Assembly: GCA_016184125.1 (NCBI GenBank)
Contig: JACPDG010000054.1
Location: forward strand, 1 to 49,986
Length of the DNA: 49,986 nt
Direction: 5' to 3'
Source: Candidatus Rokuibacteriota bacterium
GTDB taxonomy: Bacteria; Methylomirabilota; Methylomirabilia; Rokubacteriales; CSP1-6
Part shown: one piece after another, positions 16,487 through 26,023 of the stretch
Position numbering within the stretch: the stretch's first letter is position 1
How the letters are laid out: each line of letters opens with the position of its first letter
Position numbers and translations under genes: made by a program
The notes under the pieces: model-generated
The model's input: only the letters and a program-made list of their open reading frames with translations
Databases searched by the model: none
What the model was told of the DNA's origin: nothing

Positions 16487-17281
16487 ATGGGACGACTGCA
16501 CGGGAAGGTGGCGATTGTGACGGGCGGTGGCAGCGGCATCGGCCGCGAGACGGCGAAGCGGCTGGCGCTCGAAGGCGCGACCGTCGTCGTGAACGGGCGG
16601 CGCAAGCCGCCGCTCCAGACCGTCGTCGACGAGATCACGGCGGCGGGCGGCCGCGCGTCGGCGCGTGAGGCTGACGTCGCGAACCCGTCCGAGGCCCGGG
16701 CGCTCGGCGACTGGACGCTCGCCACGTACGGTCGCGTCGACGTGCTCGTCAACAACGCCGGGTCCTCCAGCCGCGTGCGCAACGTCCGCTGGCTGCCGCA
16801 GGAGGAGTGGGACGGGGTCCTGGCGGTCAACCTCACGGGCGTCTACGCGCTCACGCAGTCGGTGCTCGGCTCGATGATCGAGCGCGGGGGCGGGACGATC
16901 GTCACCGTCTCGTCGGTCGCCGCCCTCCGGTCCGGGCTCATGAGCGGGCCGGCCTACGGCGCCGCGAAGGCCGGCGTGCAGGCGTTCATGCGGTACCTCC
17001 ACAACACGTTTCGCCAGCAGGGCATCCGCGCCACGGCGATCCTGCCGGCGGAAGTGGACACGCCGATCCTCGAGCGGCGGCCCCTGCCGCCGGACGACAC
17101 GGCGCGCGCGACCATGATGAAGCCGGAGGACGTCGCTGCCGCGATCCTGCTCTGCGTGACGCTGCCCGAGCGCACGGTGATCGAGGAGCTGGTGATGAGC
17201 CCGACGATCCTTCGTGATCAGACGAAGGACCTCGAGATAGCCCGGCGAATCGGCGAGCCGGGCTGGACCCCGCCGGCGTGA
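16487..17281 (+). CDS. Short-chain dehydrogenase/reductase
   Basis: A 264-residue classical SDR. The Rossmann motif TGGGSGIG lies at 12-19, NNAG at 89-92, Asn115, Ser142/143 and the catalytic Tyr157-x3-Lys161 (YGAAK). R38-R39 after the second strand (NGRRK) favours NADP(H). The tail after 215 (LVMSPTILRDQTKDLEI) is of the type found in SDRs that act on acyl-CoA or ring substrates. The start ATG 16487 lies 3 nt after the crotonase stop. It probably reduces or oxidises the product of the neighbouring crotonase or CoA-transferase; this is inferred from position only. Confidence 0.92.
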   Translation: MGRLHGKVAIVTGGGSGIGRETAKRLALEGATVVVNGRRKPPLQTVVDEITAAGGRASAREADVANPSEARALGDWTLATYGRVDVLVNNAGSSSRVRNVRWLPQEEWDGVLAVNLTGVYALTQSVLGSMIERGGGTIVTVSSVAALRSGLMSGPAYGAAKAGVQAFMRYLHNTFRQQGIRATAILPAEVDTPILERRPLPPDDTARATMMKPEDVAAAILLCVTLPERTVIEELVMSPTILRDQTKDLEIARRIGEPGWTPPA

Positions 17282-17297
17282 CGGCGAAGGGCTCGGC

Positions 17298-17384
17298 ATG
17301 ACCAAGACCCGCGGCACCGGACTGTTGATGCTGTGGACGGACGTCGACCCGGAGCACGAGGTCGAGTTCAACCCGCCCGGGTAG
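17298..17384 (+). pseudogene. Truncated DUF4286-like gene, N-terminal remnant
   Basis: ATG 17298 opens 28 codons reading TGLLMLWTDVDPEHEVEFN before PPG and a TAG. This matches the N-terminal strand and turn of the small ferredoxin-like family to which the gene at 18501 belongs (compare LFTASMDVTPDKEALFHEVY), where the sequence normally continues for another 80-90 residues. The gene has lost everything after the first strand. It lies between the SDR and the FMN protein in the same direction. Confidence 0.55.
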
Positions 17385-17404
17385 GGCAGCAAGGGAGGAC
17401 AAGG

Positions 17405-18037
17405 ATGGCCGGACCGTTCCGGGACGTGGTCGGATCCGAGCAAGAGTTGCGCGCGCTCATCGGGTCGCCGAGCGAGCTCGCCGTGAAGAAGCAGCTCGCG
17501 GCGCTCGACGCGCACGCGCGCGCGTTCATCGCCCGCTCGCCCTTCCTCCTGATGGCGACGGCGAGCGGCGCCGGCCGCTGTGACGTCTCGCCGAAGGGCG
17601 ACGGGCCGGGCTTCGTCCTCGTGCTGGACGAGAGGCACCTCGTCGTTCCCGACCGCCCCGGCAACCGCCGGCTGGACGGCATGCGGAACATCCTCGAGAA
17701 CCCGCACGTCGGGCTCATCTTCCTCGTCCCGGGCAAGGACGAGACGCTCCGGGTGAACGGGCGCGCGTCGATCGTGCGCGACGCCGAGCTCCTGGCGCGC
17801 ATGGAGGTCGGGGGCAAGCGGCCGCAGCTTGGCATCGGCGTCGAGGTCGAGGAGTGCTTCTTCCACTGCCCCAAGGCGTTCCTGCGCTCGAAGCTGTGGA
17901 AGCCCGAGCACTGGCCGGATCGCACGGACCTGCCGTCGATGGCGCGCATCATGTACGACCAGGCGAAGCCGGCGGGCGAGACGCTCGAGCAGCTCACGGC
18001 GCGACTGGAAGAGGGTGACCGCAAGACGCTCTATTGA
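17405..18037 (+). CDS. Pyridoxamine 5'-phosphate oxidase-family FMN-binding protein
   Basis: A 210-residue flavin-binding split-barrel protein of the PPOX-class family resembling DR_2398 (TIGR04025). Diagnostic segments are FIARSPFLLMATAS, CDVSPKGDGPGFVLVLD, DRPGNRRLDGMRNILENPHV and HCPKAFLRSKLW. These cover the FMN phosphate and isoalloxazine sites. The substrate is unknown for the family. GGGAGG 6 nt upstream supports ATG 17405. The gene is in line with the crotonase-SDR run. A copy of the intergenic repeat starts one base after its stop codon. Confidence 0.9.
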   Translation: MAGPFRDVVGSEQELRALIGSPSELAVKKQLAALDAHARAFIARSPFLLMATASGAGRCDVSPKGDGPGFVLVLDERHLVVPDRPGNRRLDGMRNILENPHVGLIFLVPGKDETLRVNGRASIVRDAELLARMEVGGKRPQLGIGVEVEECFFHCPKAFLRSKLWKPEHWPDRTDLPSMARIMYDQAKPAGETLEQLTARLEEGDRKTLY

Positions 18038-18038
18038 C

Positions 18039-18136
18039 ATGGGGGGACTATCGAAGCCCCCCAAGCCCCCCGCACTCGCACGCGCCCCGGGGGGGTGCGC
18101 GGACGCACCCGTGGACCCGGGGCGCGGCTCGATCAG
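18039..18136 (+). repeat. Intergenic hairpin repeat, copy R4 with nested cruciform
   Basis: Starts 1 nt after the preceding stop codon. First hairpin TGGGGGG-ACTATCGAAG-CCCCCCA, then a C-run, then an 11-bp outer stem CGCGCCCCGGG...CCCGGGGCGCG that encloses an inner perfect stem GGGTGCG-CGGA-CGCACCC. This is the clearest example of the family's two-storey structure. It has no U-tract, so if it ends transcription it does not look like a standard intrinsic terminator. Confidence 0.85.
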
Positions 18137-18165
18137 GGGGTAGCGCGCACACCAAGGGGGAGACG

Positions 18166-18489
18166 ATGATCTACGAGTACCGCGCCTACTACGTCATGCC
18201 GGGCCGGATGCCGGACATCCAGAAGCGGTTCGCCGACGTCACCATGCGGCTCTTCGCGAAGCACGGCATCAAGGTGGTCGGCTTCTGGGAGCCCGTGATC
18301 GGGGAGTCGACCGAGCTCGTCTACATCTGTGCCTTCGACGACCTGGCGCACCGGCAACGCGCCTGGGACACCTTCATGGCCGACCCGGAGTGGCAGGCCG
18401 CGAAGAAGGCGAGCGAGATGAACGGGCCGCTCGTCGAGCGCGTCGTCAACAAGATCTGGCGGCCGACGTCGTTCTCGCCGATCAAGTAG
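18166..18489 (+). CDS. NIPSNAP family protein
   Basis: A 107-residue ferredoxin-like (dimeric alpha/beta barrel) protein of the NIPSNAP family. It has the start MIYEYRAYYVMPGRMPDIQK, then HGIKVVGFWEPVIGEST and LVYICAFDDLAHRQRAWDTF, and ends with a WRPTSFSP tail. Such proteins often accompany degradative pathways of aromatic or halogenated compounds; the molecular function is unknown. A GGGGGAG ribosome site precedes ATG 18166. It is followed by the DUF4286-like gene after 11 nt. Confidence 0.9.
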   Translation: MIYEYRAYYVMPGRMPDIQKRFADVTMRLFAKHGIKVVGFWEPVIGESTELVYICAFDDLAHRQRAWDTFMADPEWQAAKKASEMNGPLVERVVNKIWRPTSFSPIK

Positions 18490-18500
18490 GAGGGGATCCC

Positions 18501-18857
18501 ATGGCATTTCAGACCCGATACCTGTTCACCGCCTCGATGGACGTCACGCCGGACAAGGAAGCGCTCTTCCACGAGGTCTACGACCAGGAGCACGTGCCGA
18601 TGCTCGAGGAGGTCCCGGGCGTCATCTCGGTCGCGCGCTTCAAGGTCGAGGAGCTCACGATGATCATCGGCGGCGAGAAGAAGACGATCGTCGTCGAGAA
18701 CCAGCCGCGCTTCAGCGCGATGTACGAGATCGAGAGTCCCGAGGTCCTGGTGAGCGACGGGTGGGCGAAGGCCGTGGACCGCGGCCGCTGGCCCGGGCAG
18801 GTCCGTCCGTACACGTCGAACCGCAAGCACGTGCTGTACCGCCGCATCGCGCCGTGA
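18501..18857 (+). CDS. DUF4286-like small alpha/beta barrel protein
   Basis: A 118-residue protein in the ferredoxin-like dimeric barrel class, most like DUF4286. Its signature is LFTASMDVTPDKEALFHEVY followed by EHVPMLEEVPGVISVARFKV. AGGAGGGG lies 6 nt before ATG 18501. It closes the run of genes that begins with the crotonase. The truncated paralogue at 17298 belongs to the same family. The function is unknown; a role in binding or converting the pathway's substrate is an inference from context. Confidence 0.82.
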   Translation: MAFQTRYLFTASMDVTPDKEALFHEVYDQEHVPMLEEVPGVISVARFKVEELTMIIGGEKKTIVVENQPRFSAMYEIESPEVLVSDGWAKAVDRGRWPGQVRPYTSNRKHVLYRRIAP

Positions 18858-18887
18858 GGCACGCGGGCGCGTCACTGACCCGCGCCT

Positions 18888-18909
18888 CCCCCGGGCACCT
18901 GCTCGGGGG
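18888..18909 (+). terminator. Hairpin downstream of the DUF4286-like gene
   Basis: Arms CCCCCGGGCA and TGCTCGGGGG pair over 10 positions with one G-T wobble around a 2-nt centre, 30 nt after the stop codon. There is no T-run, so intrinsic termination is possible but not certain. Confidence 0.5.
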
Positions 18910-18977
18910 ACACTCGACGAGGGCGCCTGATCAGGTACCCGGATGATCGGCGGCAGCGAGCATCGTCGCCGGCGCAT

Positions 18978-19002
18978 CGTACTACAAAGGGCTTGTAGTA
19001 CG
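18978..19002. promoter_or_regulatory. Perfect inverted repeat upstream of the histidine kinase, probable operator
   Basis: CGTACTACAA-AGGGC-TTGTAGTACG is a perfect 10-bp inverted repeat with a 5-nt spacer. It ends 17 nt before the first possible start of the kinase gene. A further partial half-site (CAGTACACG) overlaps the start. The low GC of the arms in this genome and the 15-nt centre spacing fit a dimeric repressor or activator site better than a terminator. Confidence 0.6.
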
Positions 19003-19019
19003 AAGGCCTCGCAGTACAC

Positions 19020-21923
19020 GTGATGATCCCGCGCGGCCGCCTGTTCTGGAAGTACGTCACCGTCCTCGTCCTCCTCGTGACCGTCGTCCTGCTCGCGAGC
19101 GGCGCGATCGAGGTCTACTTCTCGTACGAGGAGAACAAAGCCGCGCTGGTCGCGATCCAGCGGGAGAAGGCCCTGGGGGCGGCCGCGCGCATCGAGGCGT
19201 TCGTCAAGGAGATCGAGCGCCAGATGGGCTGGACGACGCAGCCGGACCTGGTCGCGCCCGGCAACCCGCTCGGCCAGCAGCGCATCGACTACGTCAGGCT
19301 GCAGAAGAAGGTCCCGGCGATCACGGAGCTGAGCCATCTCGACGCGTCGGGCAAGGAGCAACTGCGGCTCTCGCTCCTCGCCATGGACGTCGCCGGATCG
19401 CAGACGGATTACGCGGCCGAGCCGAAGTTCCGCGAAGCCCGCAAGGGCCGGACGTGGTTCGGCCCCGTCTATTTCCGCAAGGAGTCCGAACCCTACATGA
19501 CCATCGCGGTGCCGCAGAGCGGCGGCGGCGTGACGGCGGCCGAGGTCAATCTCAAGTTCATCTGGGACGTCGTCTCCCAGATCAAGATCGGCAAGGCGGG
19601 GCGGGCCTACGTCGTGGATGCCGCCGGCAACCTGATCGCCCATCCCGACATCAGCCTCGTGCTCCGCAAGACCTCGCTGGCGACCCTGCCGCACGTGCAG
19701 GCCGCCCTCGCGTCCGGCGCGGCACCCGGAGAGGTGCGCGAAGACGTCACGATCGCCCGCGACGTGCAGCGCCGGCAGATGCTGACGGCGCACGCGGCCA
19801 TCCCGACGCTCAGGTGGGTCGTGTTCGCCGAGCAACCGCTCGAGGAAGCGTTCGTCCCGGTCCGAGCCTCGATCCGGCGGACGATCGCCCTCGTCGCCCT
19901 CGGCGTCCTGGCGTCGATCGGCGTGAGCCTCGTGCTCGCGCGCCGGATGGTACGCCCGATCCGCTCCCTGCAGGAGGGCGCCGCGCGCATCGGCGCCGGC
20001 GAGCTGGGGCACCGGATCGACGTGAGGACCGGCGACGAGCTCGAGGCGCTCGCCGGCCAGTTCAACGAGACGACCGCGCGGCTCCAGGAGTCGTACGCGA
20101 CGCTCGAGCAGCGGGTGGAGGAGCGGACGCGAGAGCTGTCCGAGGCCCTGGAGCAGCAGACGGCCACGGGCGAGATCCTCCGCGTGATCTCGAGCTCGCC
20201 GACCGACGTGCAGCCTGTCTTCGAGGCCATCCTCGCCAACGCGACAAACTTGTGCGGGGCGAACGTGGCGGCCCTCTTCCTCTATGACGGCGAGTTCCTC
20301 ACGGCCATCGCATACTGCAACGCGTCGCCGGAGATGGCGGAGCATCTGCGAACGACCCGTCTTCGCCCCTGGCACGCAACGACCACCCGGCTCGCGGCCC
20401 TCGAACGGCGAACCGTCCATGTTCACGACCTGCTGTCGGACGAGGCGTTCTCGCCAACGCCGGCGCATTTCGGAGAGCAGGCGAGGACCGTCCTGTCGGT
20501 CCCCATGCTGCGCGAGCAGCGCCTCGTCGGCGTGATCACGACCTGGCGTCGAGAAGTGCAGCCATTCAGCGAGAAACAGATCGCCCTCGTCGAGACGTTC
20601 GCCGACCAGGCGGTCATCGCCATCGAGAACGTGCGGCTGTTCACCGAGTTGCGGGAACGGACGCACGAGCTGGCGCGCACGGTGGAACAGCTCCAGGCGC
20701 TCGGCGATGTCGGCCGGGCCGTGAGCTCGACGCTCGACCTCGACCGGGTGCTGCAGACGATCGTCTCCCACGCGAACCAGCTGGCGGGCACGGACGGCTG
20801 CTCGATCTACGAGTACGACGACGCCACGCAGACGTTTCACTTGCGCGCATCGCAGAACGCCGCGGAAGAGCTCCTGGAGGCACAACGGGTCGTCGCGCTG
20901 CGCAAGGGCGAGGGCGTGGTCGGCCGGCTCGCCGAGACGCAAGAGCCGGTGCAGGTCGCCGATATCATGGACGAGGGCGAGTACCGTAGCCCGCTGCGCG
21001 ACGTGCTCCTCCGCGGCGGGTTCCGGGCGCTGCTGGCCGTGCCGATGCTGCACGAGGACCGCGTCGTCGGTGGCCTCGTCGTCAGTCGCAAGACGCCCGG
21101 CGCGTTCCCGCACGAGACGGTGGACCTGCTGCGCACCTTCGCCACCCAGTCCGCCCTCGCGATCCGGAATGCGCGGCTCTTCCAGGAGCTCGAGCGCAAG
21201 AGCGCCGAGCTCGAGGTCGCGAACCGCCACAAGTCGGAGTTCCTGGCGAACATGTCCCACGAGCTCCGGACACCGCTGAACGCGATCATCGGGTTCTCCG
21301 AGGTGCTGTTCGAGCGGATGTTCGGCGAGCTGAACGACAAGCAGGACGAGTACGTGCGCGACATCTACTCGTCGGGCCGCCACTTGCTCTCGCTCATCAA
21401 CGACATCCTGGACCTCTCGAAGGTGGAGGCCGGCCGCACGGAGCTCGAGCTCGAGCGGTTCGACCTGCCGCAGGCCGTCCAGAACGCGCTCATGCTCGTG
21501 CGCGGCCGGGCCGACGCGCACGGGATCAGGCTCGAGTTGTCGATCGACGGGAGGCTCGGCGAGTTCGTCGGCGACCAGCGGAAGATCAAGCAGATCCTGC
21601 TGAACCTGCTGTCCAACGCCGTGAAGTTCACGCCCGACGGTGGCCGGGTGTCGATCGAGGCGCGTGCGGTCGACGGCGTGGTGGAAGTCTCGGTCGCGGA
21701 CACGGGCATCGGCATCGCGCCCGAGGACCACCCGGCCGTCTTCGAGGAGTTCCGGCAGGTGGGCACGGACTACGCGCGCAAGCGGGAAGGGACCGGGCTC
21801 GGGCTCGCGCTGGCGAAGCGGTTCGTCGAGCTCCACGGCGGGACGATCGGCGTCAAGAGCGCTCCGGGCGAGGGATCGACGTTCACCTTCACGCTCCCGG
21901 TGAGGCCATGGCCAACGAGCTGA
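19020..21923 (+). CDS. Membrane-bound sensor histidine kinase (Cache-HAMP-GAF-GAF-HisKA-HATPase)
   Basis: A 967-residue kinase. A membrane segment spans about 11-31, a periplasmic Cache-like sensor 45-270 (with GKAGRAYVVDAAGNLIAHPD), a second membrane segment 287-307, HAMP 308-360, a coiled coil 355-382, GAF1 about 395-540, GAF2 about 560-720, HisKA 735-800 with the phospho-accepting H747 in SHELRTPLNAIIGFSEVL, and HATPase_c with N-box LNLLSNAVKF (861-870), DTGIG (894) and GTGLGLA (924). All catalytic boxes are intact. It starts at GTG 19020 or ATG 19023. Its end overlaps the receiver gene by 16 nt. It lacks its own receiver domain, so the next two genes are its likely partners. Confidence 0.93.
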   Translation: MMIPRGRLFWKYVTVLVLLVTVVLLASGAIEVYFSYEENKAALVAIQREKALGAAARIEAFVKEIERQMGWTTQPDLVAPGNPLGQQRIDYVRLQKKVPAITELSHLDASGKEQLRLSLLAMDVAGSQTDYAAEPKFREARKGRTWFGPVYFRKESEPYMTIAVPQSGGGVTAAEVNLKFIWDVVSQIKIGKAGRAYVVDAAGNLIAHPDISLVLRKTSLATLPHVQAALASGAAPGEVREDVTIARDVQRRQMLTAHAAIPTLRWVVFAEQPLEEAFVPVRASIRRTIALVALGVLASIGVSLVLARRMVRPIRSLQEGAARIGAGELGHRIDVRTGDELEALAGQFNETTARLQESYATLEQRVEERTRELSEALEQQTATGEILRVISSSPTDVQPVFEAILANATNLCGANVAALFLYDGEFLTAIAYCNASPEMAEHLRTTRLRPWHATTTRLAALERRTVHVHDLLSDEAFSPTPAHFGEQARTVLSVPMLREQRLVGVITTWRREVQPFSEKQIALVETFADQAVIAIENVRLFTELRERTHELARTVEQLQALGDVGRAVSSTLDLDRVLQTIVSHANQLAGTDGCSIYEYDDATQTFHLRASQNAAEELLEAQRVVALRKGEGVVGRLAETQEPVQVADIMDEGEYRSPLRDVLLRGGFRALLAVPMLHEDRVVGGLVVSRKTPGAFPHETVDLLRTFATQSALAIRNARLFQELERKSAELEVANRHKSEFLANMSHELRTPLNAIIGFSEVLFERMFGELNDKQDEYVRDIYSSGRHLLSLINDILDLSKVEAGRTELELERFDLPQAVQNALMLVRGRADAHGIRLELSIDGRLGEFVGDQRKIKQILLNLLSNAVKFTPDGGRVSIEARAVDGVVEVSVADTGIGIAPEDHPAVFEEFRQVGTDYARKREGTGLGLALAKRFVELHGGTIGVKSAPGEGSTFTFTLPVRPWPTS

Positions 21924-22282
21924 TCCTGATCGTCGAAGACAACGAGAAGAACAGGAAGCTGGTGCGCGACGCGCTCCAGTTCAAGGGCTATCGCACCATC
22001 GAGGCGGAGACCGGGGAAGACGGCGTGCGGCTCGCGCGCGAGCACCGCCCCGCGCTCGTCCTGATGGACATCCAGCTGCCGGGCATCGACGGCATCCAGG
22101 CGCTCCAGCAGCTCCGGTCCGACCCGGCGACGAGCGCGATTCCCGTCATCGCGGTCACCGCCTCGGTCATGATGCGGGACCGGCAGAAGATCATGGCGGC
22201 GGGATTCGACGGCTTCCAGGGCAAGCCGATCAGCGTGAAGGAGCTGTTCGCGACGGTGCAGAGGTGCCTGGAGGGGGCATGA
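21908..22282 (+). CDS. Single-domain response regulator, DivK/CheY type
   Basis: A 124-residue stand-alone receiver. The acidic pair is E10-D11 (LIVEDNEKN), the phospho-acceptor D54 lies in VLMDIQLPGIDG, Thr in VIAVTASVM, and the conserved Lys in FQGKPIS. With no output domain it probably passes phosphate or acts by protein contact. It overlaps the kinase gene (16 nt) and the cyclase gene (4 nt, ATGA), so the three are translated together. Confidence 0.93.
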   Translation: MANELILIVEDNEKNRKLVRDALQFKGYRTIEAETGEDGVRLAREHRPALVLMDIQLPGIDGIQALQQLRSDPATSAIPVIAVTASVMMRDRQKIMAAGFDGFQGKPISVKELFATVQRCLEGA

Positions 22283-23373
22283 GCGCGCCGGCCACGATCC
22301 TGGTCGTCGACGACGTCGAGAAGAACGTCAAGCTGCTCGCGGATCTGCTGACGTTCAAGGGGTACCGGGTCGTGACGGCGAGCGGCGGGTACGAGGCGCT
22401 GGCGAAGGTCGAGTCGGCCCGGCCGGACCTCGTGCTGCTCGACGTGATGATGCCCGATCTCAACGGTTACGACGTCTGCCGGAAGATCCGCGAGAACCCC
22501 GCGACGGGCGTCCTGCCGGTCGTGATGGTAACCGCGCTCGATGCCGGGCAGGAGCGGATCAAGGGGCTCGAGGCCGGCGCGGACGACTTCGTCACGAAGC
22601 CGATCGGCCAGGCCGAGCTGCTCGCGCGCGTGCGATCGCTGCTGCGCATCAAGCACCTCTACGACCGGCTGGAGGAGCTGAACGCGACGCTCGAGCGGCG
22701 CGTCGCCGAGCAGGTCGCCGAGCTCGAGCGGCTCGGCCGGCTCAAGCGCTTCTTCTCGCCGCAGCTCGCCGAGCTGATCGTGAAGGGCGGCGCCGCGGAC
22801 CCGCTCACGACGCATCGGCGCGAGGTGACGGTCGTCTTCCTCGATCTGCGCGGCTTCACCGCGTTCGCGGAGACCTCGGAGCCCGAGGAGGTGATGGGCG
22901 CCCTGCGCGAGTACCACGCGGCGATGGGCGAGCTCATCCTCGAGCACGAGGGGACGCTCGAGCGGTTCACCGGCGACGGGATGATGATCTTCTTCAACGA
23001 CCCGGTGCCCGTGGACGATCCCGCCGAGCGTGCGATCCGCATGGCGCTCGCCATGCGCGACCGGGTGGCCGACCTCGCGCGCGGCTGGCGCAAGCGCGGC
23101 TACGACCTCGCGCTCGGCGTGGGCATCGCGCAGGGCTACGCGACCATCGGCGCGATCGGATTCGAGGGCCGATGGGACTACGGCGCGATCGGCACCGTGA
23201 CGAACCTCGCCGCTCGCCTGTGTGGCGAGGCGAAGGGCGGCCAGATCCTCGTCTCGTCCCGCGTGGCGGGCGCCGTGGAGGACCTGGTCGAGCTCGACGA
23301 GATCGGGGCCCTGACGCTGAAGGGGTTGCTCAAGCCCGTCCCGACGTTCGACGTGGCGCGTCTCAAGCCGTAG
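22279..23373 (+). CDS. Response regulator with class III adenylate/guanylate cyclase output
   Basis: A 364-residue protein: receiver domain 1-122 with D11-D12, phospho-acceptor D55 (VLLDVMMPDLNG), T85 and K107; coiled coil 126-155; class III cyclase domain about 180-320. Metal-binding aspartates are D189 (VVFLDLRGFT) and D233 (FTGDGMMIFFND). The transition-state pair N309 and R313 (GTVTNLAARLC) is present, so the domain should be active. Whether it makes cAMP or cGMP is not clear, since the purine-specifying position carries Thr (T306). ATG 22279 overlaps the previous stop and follows GGAGGGGG. Its end overlaps the convergent MaoC gene by 11 nt. Confidence 0.93.
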   Translation: MSAPATILVVDDVEKNVKLLADLLTFKGYRVVTASGGYEALAKVESARPDLVLLDVMMPDLNGYDVCRKIRENPATGVLPVVMVTALDAGQERIKGLEAGADDFVTKPIGQAELLARVRSLLRIKHLYDRLEELNATLERRVAEQVAELERLGRLKRFFSPQLAELIVKGGAADPLTTHRREVTVVFLDLRGFTAFAETSEPEEVMGALREYHAAMGELILEHEGTLERFTGDGMMIFFNDPVPVDDPAERAIRMALAMRDRVADLARGWRKRGYDLALGVGIAQGYATIGAIGFEGRWDYGAIGTVTNLAARLCGEAKGGQILVSSRVAGAVEDLVELDEIGALTLKGLLKPVPTFDVARLKP

Positions 23374-23809
23374 GGCGCCGCGCGAGGATATTCACGCCCT
23401 TCAGGCTCATCACGACCTGACCGTCCTGGTTGGTCACCTCGATCAGGTGGCGAATCATGCCGCGGTCCGGCTTGCTGCGCGACGGCAGGCTCTCGAGCAC
23501 CGTGGTCCGGGCGGACAGCGTATCGCCGGGACGGACCGGCCTGAGCCAACGCAGCTCGTCGACCCCGGGAGACCCCATCGACGCCGTGTCCTTCAGCAGC
23601 CCCTCGTAGAGGAGCCGCATCATGATCGAGCCCGTGTGCCAGCCGCTCGCGAGCAGGCCGCCGTAGACCGTCCGCTTCGCGGCCTCCTCGTCGGTGTGGA
23701 AGACCTGCGGGTCGAACTCCTTCGCGAACGCGATGATGCTCTCCTTCGTGACGGTGCGGCGACCCAGCTCGATGGCCTGGCCGGGCGTGAAGTCCTCGAA
23801 GTAGCGCAT
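23363..23809 (-). CDS. MaoC family dehydratase
   Basis: A 148-residue hot-dog-fold protein. It opens with MRYFEDFTPGQAIELGRRTV and has the hydratase-2 motif FDPQVFHTDEEAAKRTVYGG with the catalytic Asp and His, then GLLASGWHTGSIMMRL. It likely hydrates an enoyl-CoA. ATG 23809 follows GGAGG by 5 nt, so a longer frame upstream is rejected. The 3' ends of this gene and the cyclase gene overlap tail to tail. It diverges from the MFS gene. Confidence 0.9.
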   Translation of the reverse strand: MRYFEDFTPGQAIELGRRTVTKESIIAFAKEFDPQVFHTDEEAAKRTVYGGLLASGWHTGSIMMRLLYEGLLKDTASMGSPGVDELRWLRPVRPGDTLSARTTVLESLPSRSKPDRGMIRHLIEVTNQDGQVVMSLKGVNILARRPTA

Positions 23810-23928
23810 GCCGTCCTCCAGCGATCGGGTGAAGGCGCAACCCTGCGATGCTATCCTCGGTCGCGCGTGTCCGCGAGCCCGCAATGCGCGAGGCGGCGGG
23901 CCGTCCCTCCCGTGACGCCGACACCAGG

Positions 23929-25185
<1,257 letters not shown>

Positions 25186-25188
25186 GAG

Positions 25189-25266
25189 TGGGGGCCCCGA
25201 CATGGCCCCCCACACCCCCCAACGCTCGCAACCGGCCCGGGGAAGCCGGGCCGGCGCTCGACATTG
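25189..25266 (+). repeat. Intergenic hairpin repeat, copy R5
   Basis: Sense copy after the MFS gene. First stem GTGGGGG...CCCCCAC (here G and C replace the A/T end pairs of other copies, keeping the pairing), then a second stem CCGGCCCGG-GGAAG-CCGGGCCGG, ending GCTCGACATTGC. It ends 30 nt before the next start codon. Confidence 0.82.
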
Positions 25267-25295
25267 CATGTCTCACTCGTTGGAGGGACTGCACG

Positions 25296-25910
25296 ATGGC
25301 CAGACGTCTGTTCCGTTTCGGGATCATCAATGAGCACTCGCATGCGGCGAGTACTTGGATGGCCCGCGCCCAGCGAGCCGAGGAGCTCGGCTACGCGACG
25401 TTCCTCGTCCGCGATCACTTCGTCCCGGACTTCTTCGGCGACCAGCTTGCGCCGCTGCCCGGCCTCATGGCCGCCGCGTGCGCGACCCGGAACCTGCGCG
25501 TCGGCACGCTCGTGATCGACAACGACTACCGGCATCCGGCGATGCTGGCGAAGGAGGCGGCCACGGTTGACCTGCTCTCCGGTGGTCGTCTCGAACTCGG
25601 CCTCGGCGCAGGCTGGCTGCGCTCGGAGTACGAGCGCGCCGGTATTGCATTCGACCCACCCGGCGTTCGCATCGAGCGCCTCGTGGAGACGCTCGAGGTG
25701 CTCAGGGGGCTGTTCGCCGACGGGCCCTTCACGTTCTCTGGCAAGCACTACAGCATCACCGGGCTTGACGGGTTCCCGAAGCCGGCGCAGCGGCCGCATC
25801 CCCCGATTCTGATCGGAGCGGGGAGTCCCCGGATGCTGCGACTGGCCGGGCACGAGGCTGACATCGTCGGCATCCTCGGGAGCTCGACACGCACCGGCAC
25901 GCTCGAAATC
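25296..25910 (+). pseudogene. LLM-class F420-dependent oxidoreductase, 3'-truncated
   Basis: Starts properly at ATG 25296 behind TGGAGGG. The first 204 residues fit the luciferase-like F420-dependent family closely (RAEELGYATFLVRDHF, LRVGTLVIDNDYRHPAMLAK, GGRLELGLGAGWLRSEYERA, GKHYSITGLDGFPKPAQRPH, PPILIGAGSPRMLRLAGHEAD). Homology stops after GILGSSTRTGTLE, about two thirds of the way. The frame then continues with unrelated Arg-rich residues and runs antisense through the 3' end of the DGQHR gene to 26327. The last third of the barrel, including cofactor contacts, is missing, so the product is probably inactive. Confidence 0.75.
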
Positions 25911-25994
25911 ATGGTCAAAGTGGCGCCGCGGTGGCGCGGCGGGTGTGCGCGAAACCGGCGAATGCCCGCACGCGGCACCGCCGCCGGCAGGCGA

Positions 25995-26021
25995 TCGACG
26001 CCTCTTCGGGAGCGGCGTCGA
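25995..26021 (-). terminator. Hairpin just downstream of the DGQHR gene
   Basis: A perfect 8-bp stem, TCGACGCC and GGCGTCGA on the + strand, encloses an 11-nt loop containing TTCGG. It lies 2 nt beyond the DGQHR stop codon on the minus strand. No T-run is visible. Confidence 0.5.
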
Positions 26022-26023
26022 CG

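Noticed and set aside
18321..21836. A minus-strand open frame of over 1100 codons opposite the kinase operon
   Set aside because: Shadow frame: composition dominated by Arg, Val, Leu, Asp and His with no domain, while the opposite strand encodes clear catalytic motifs.
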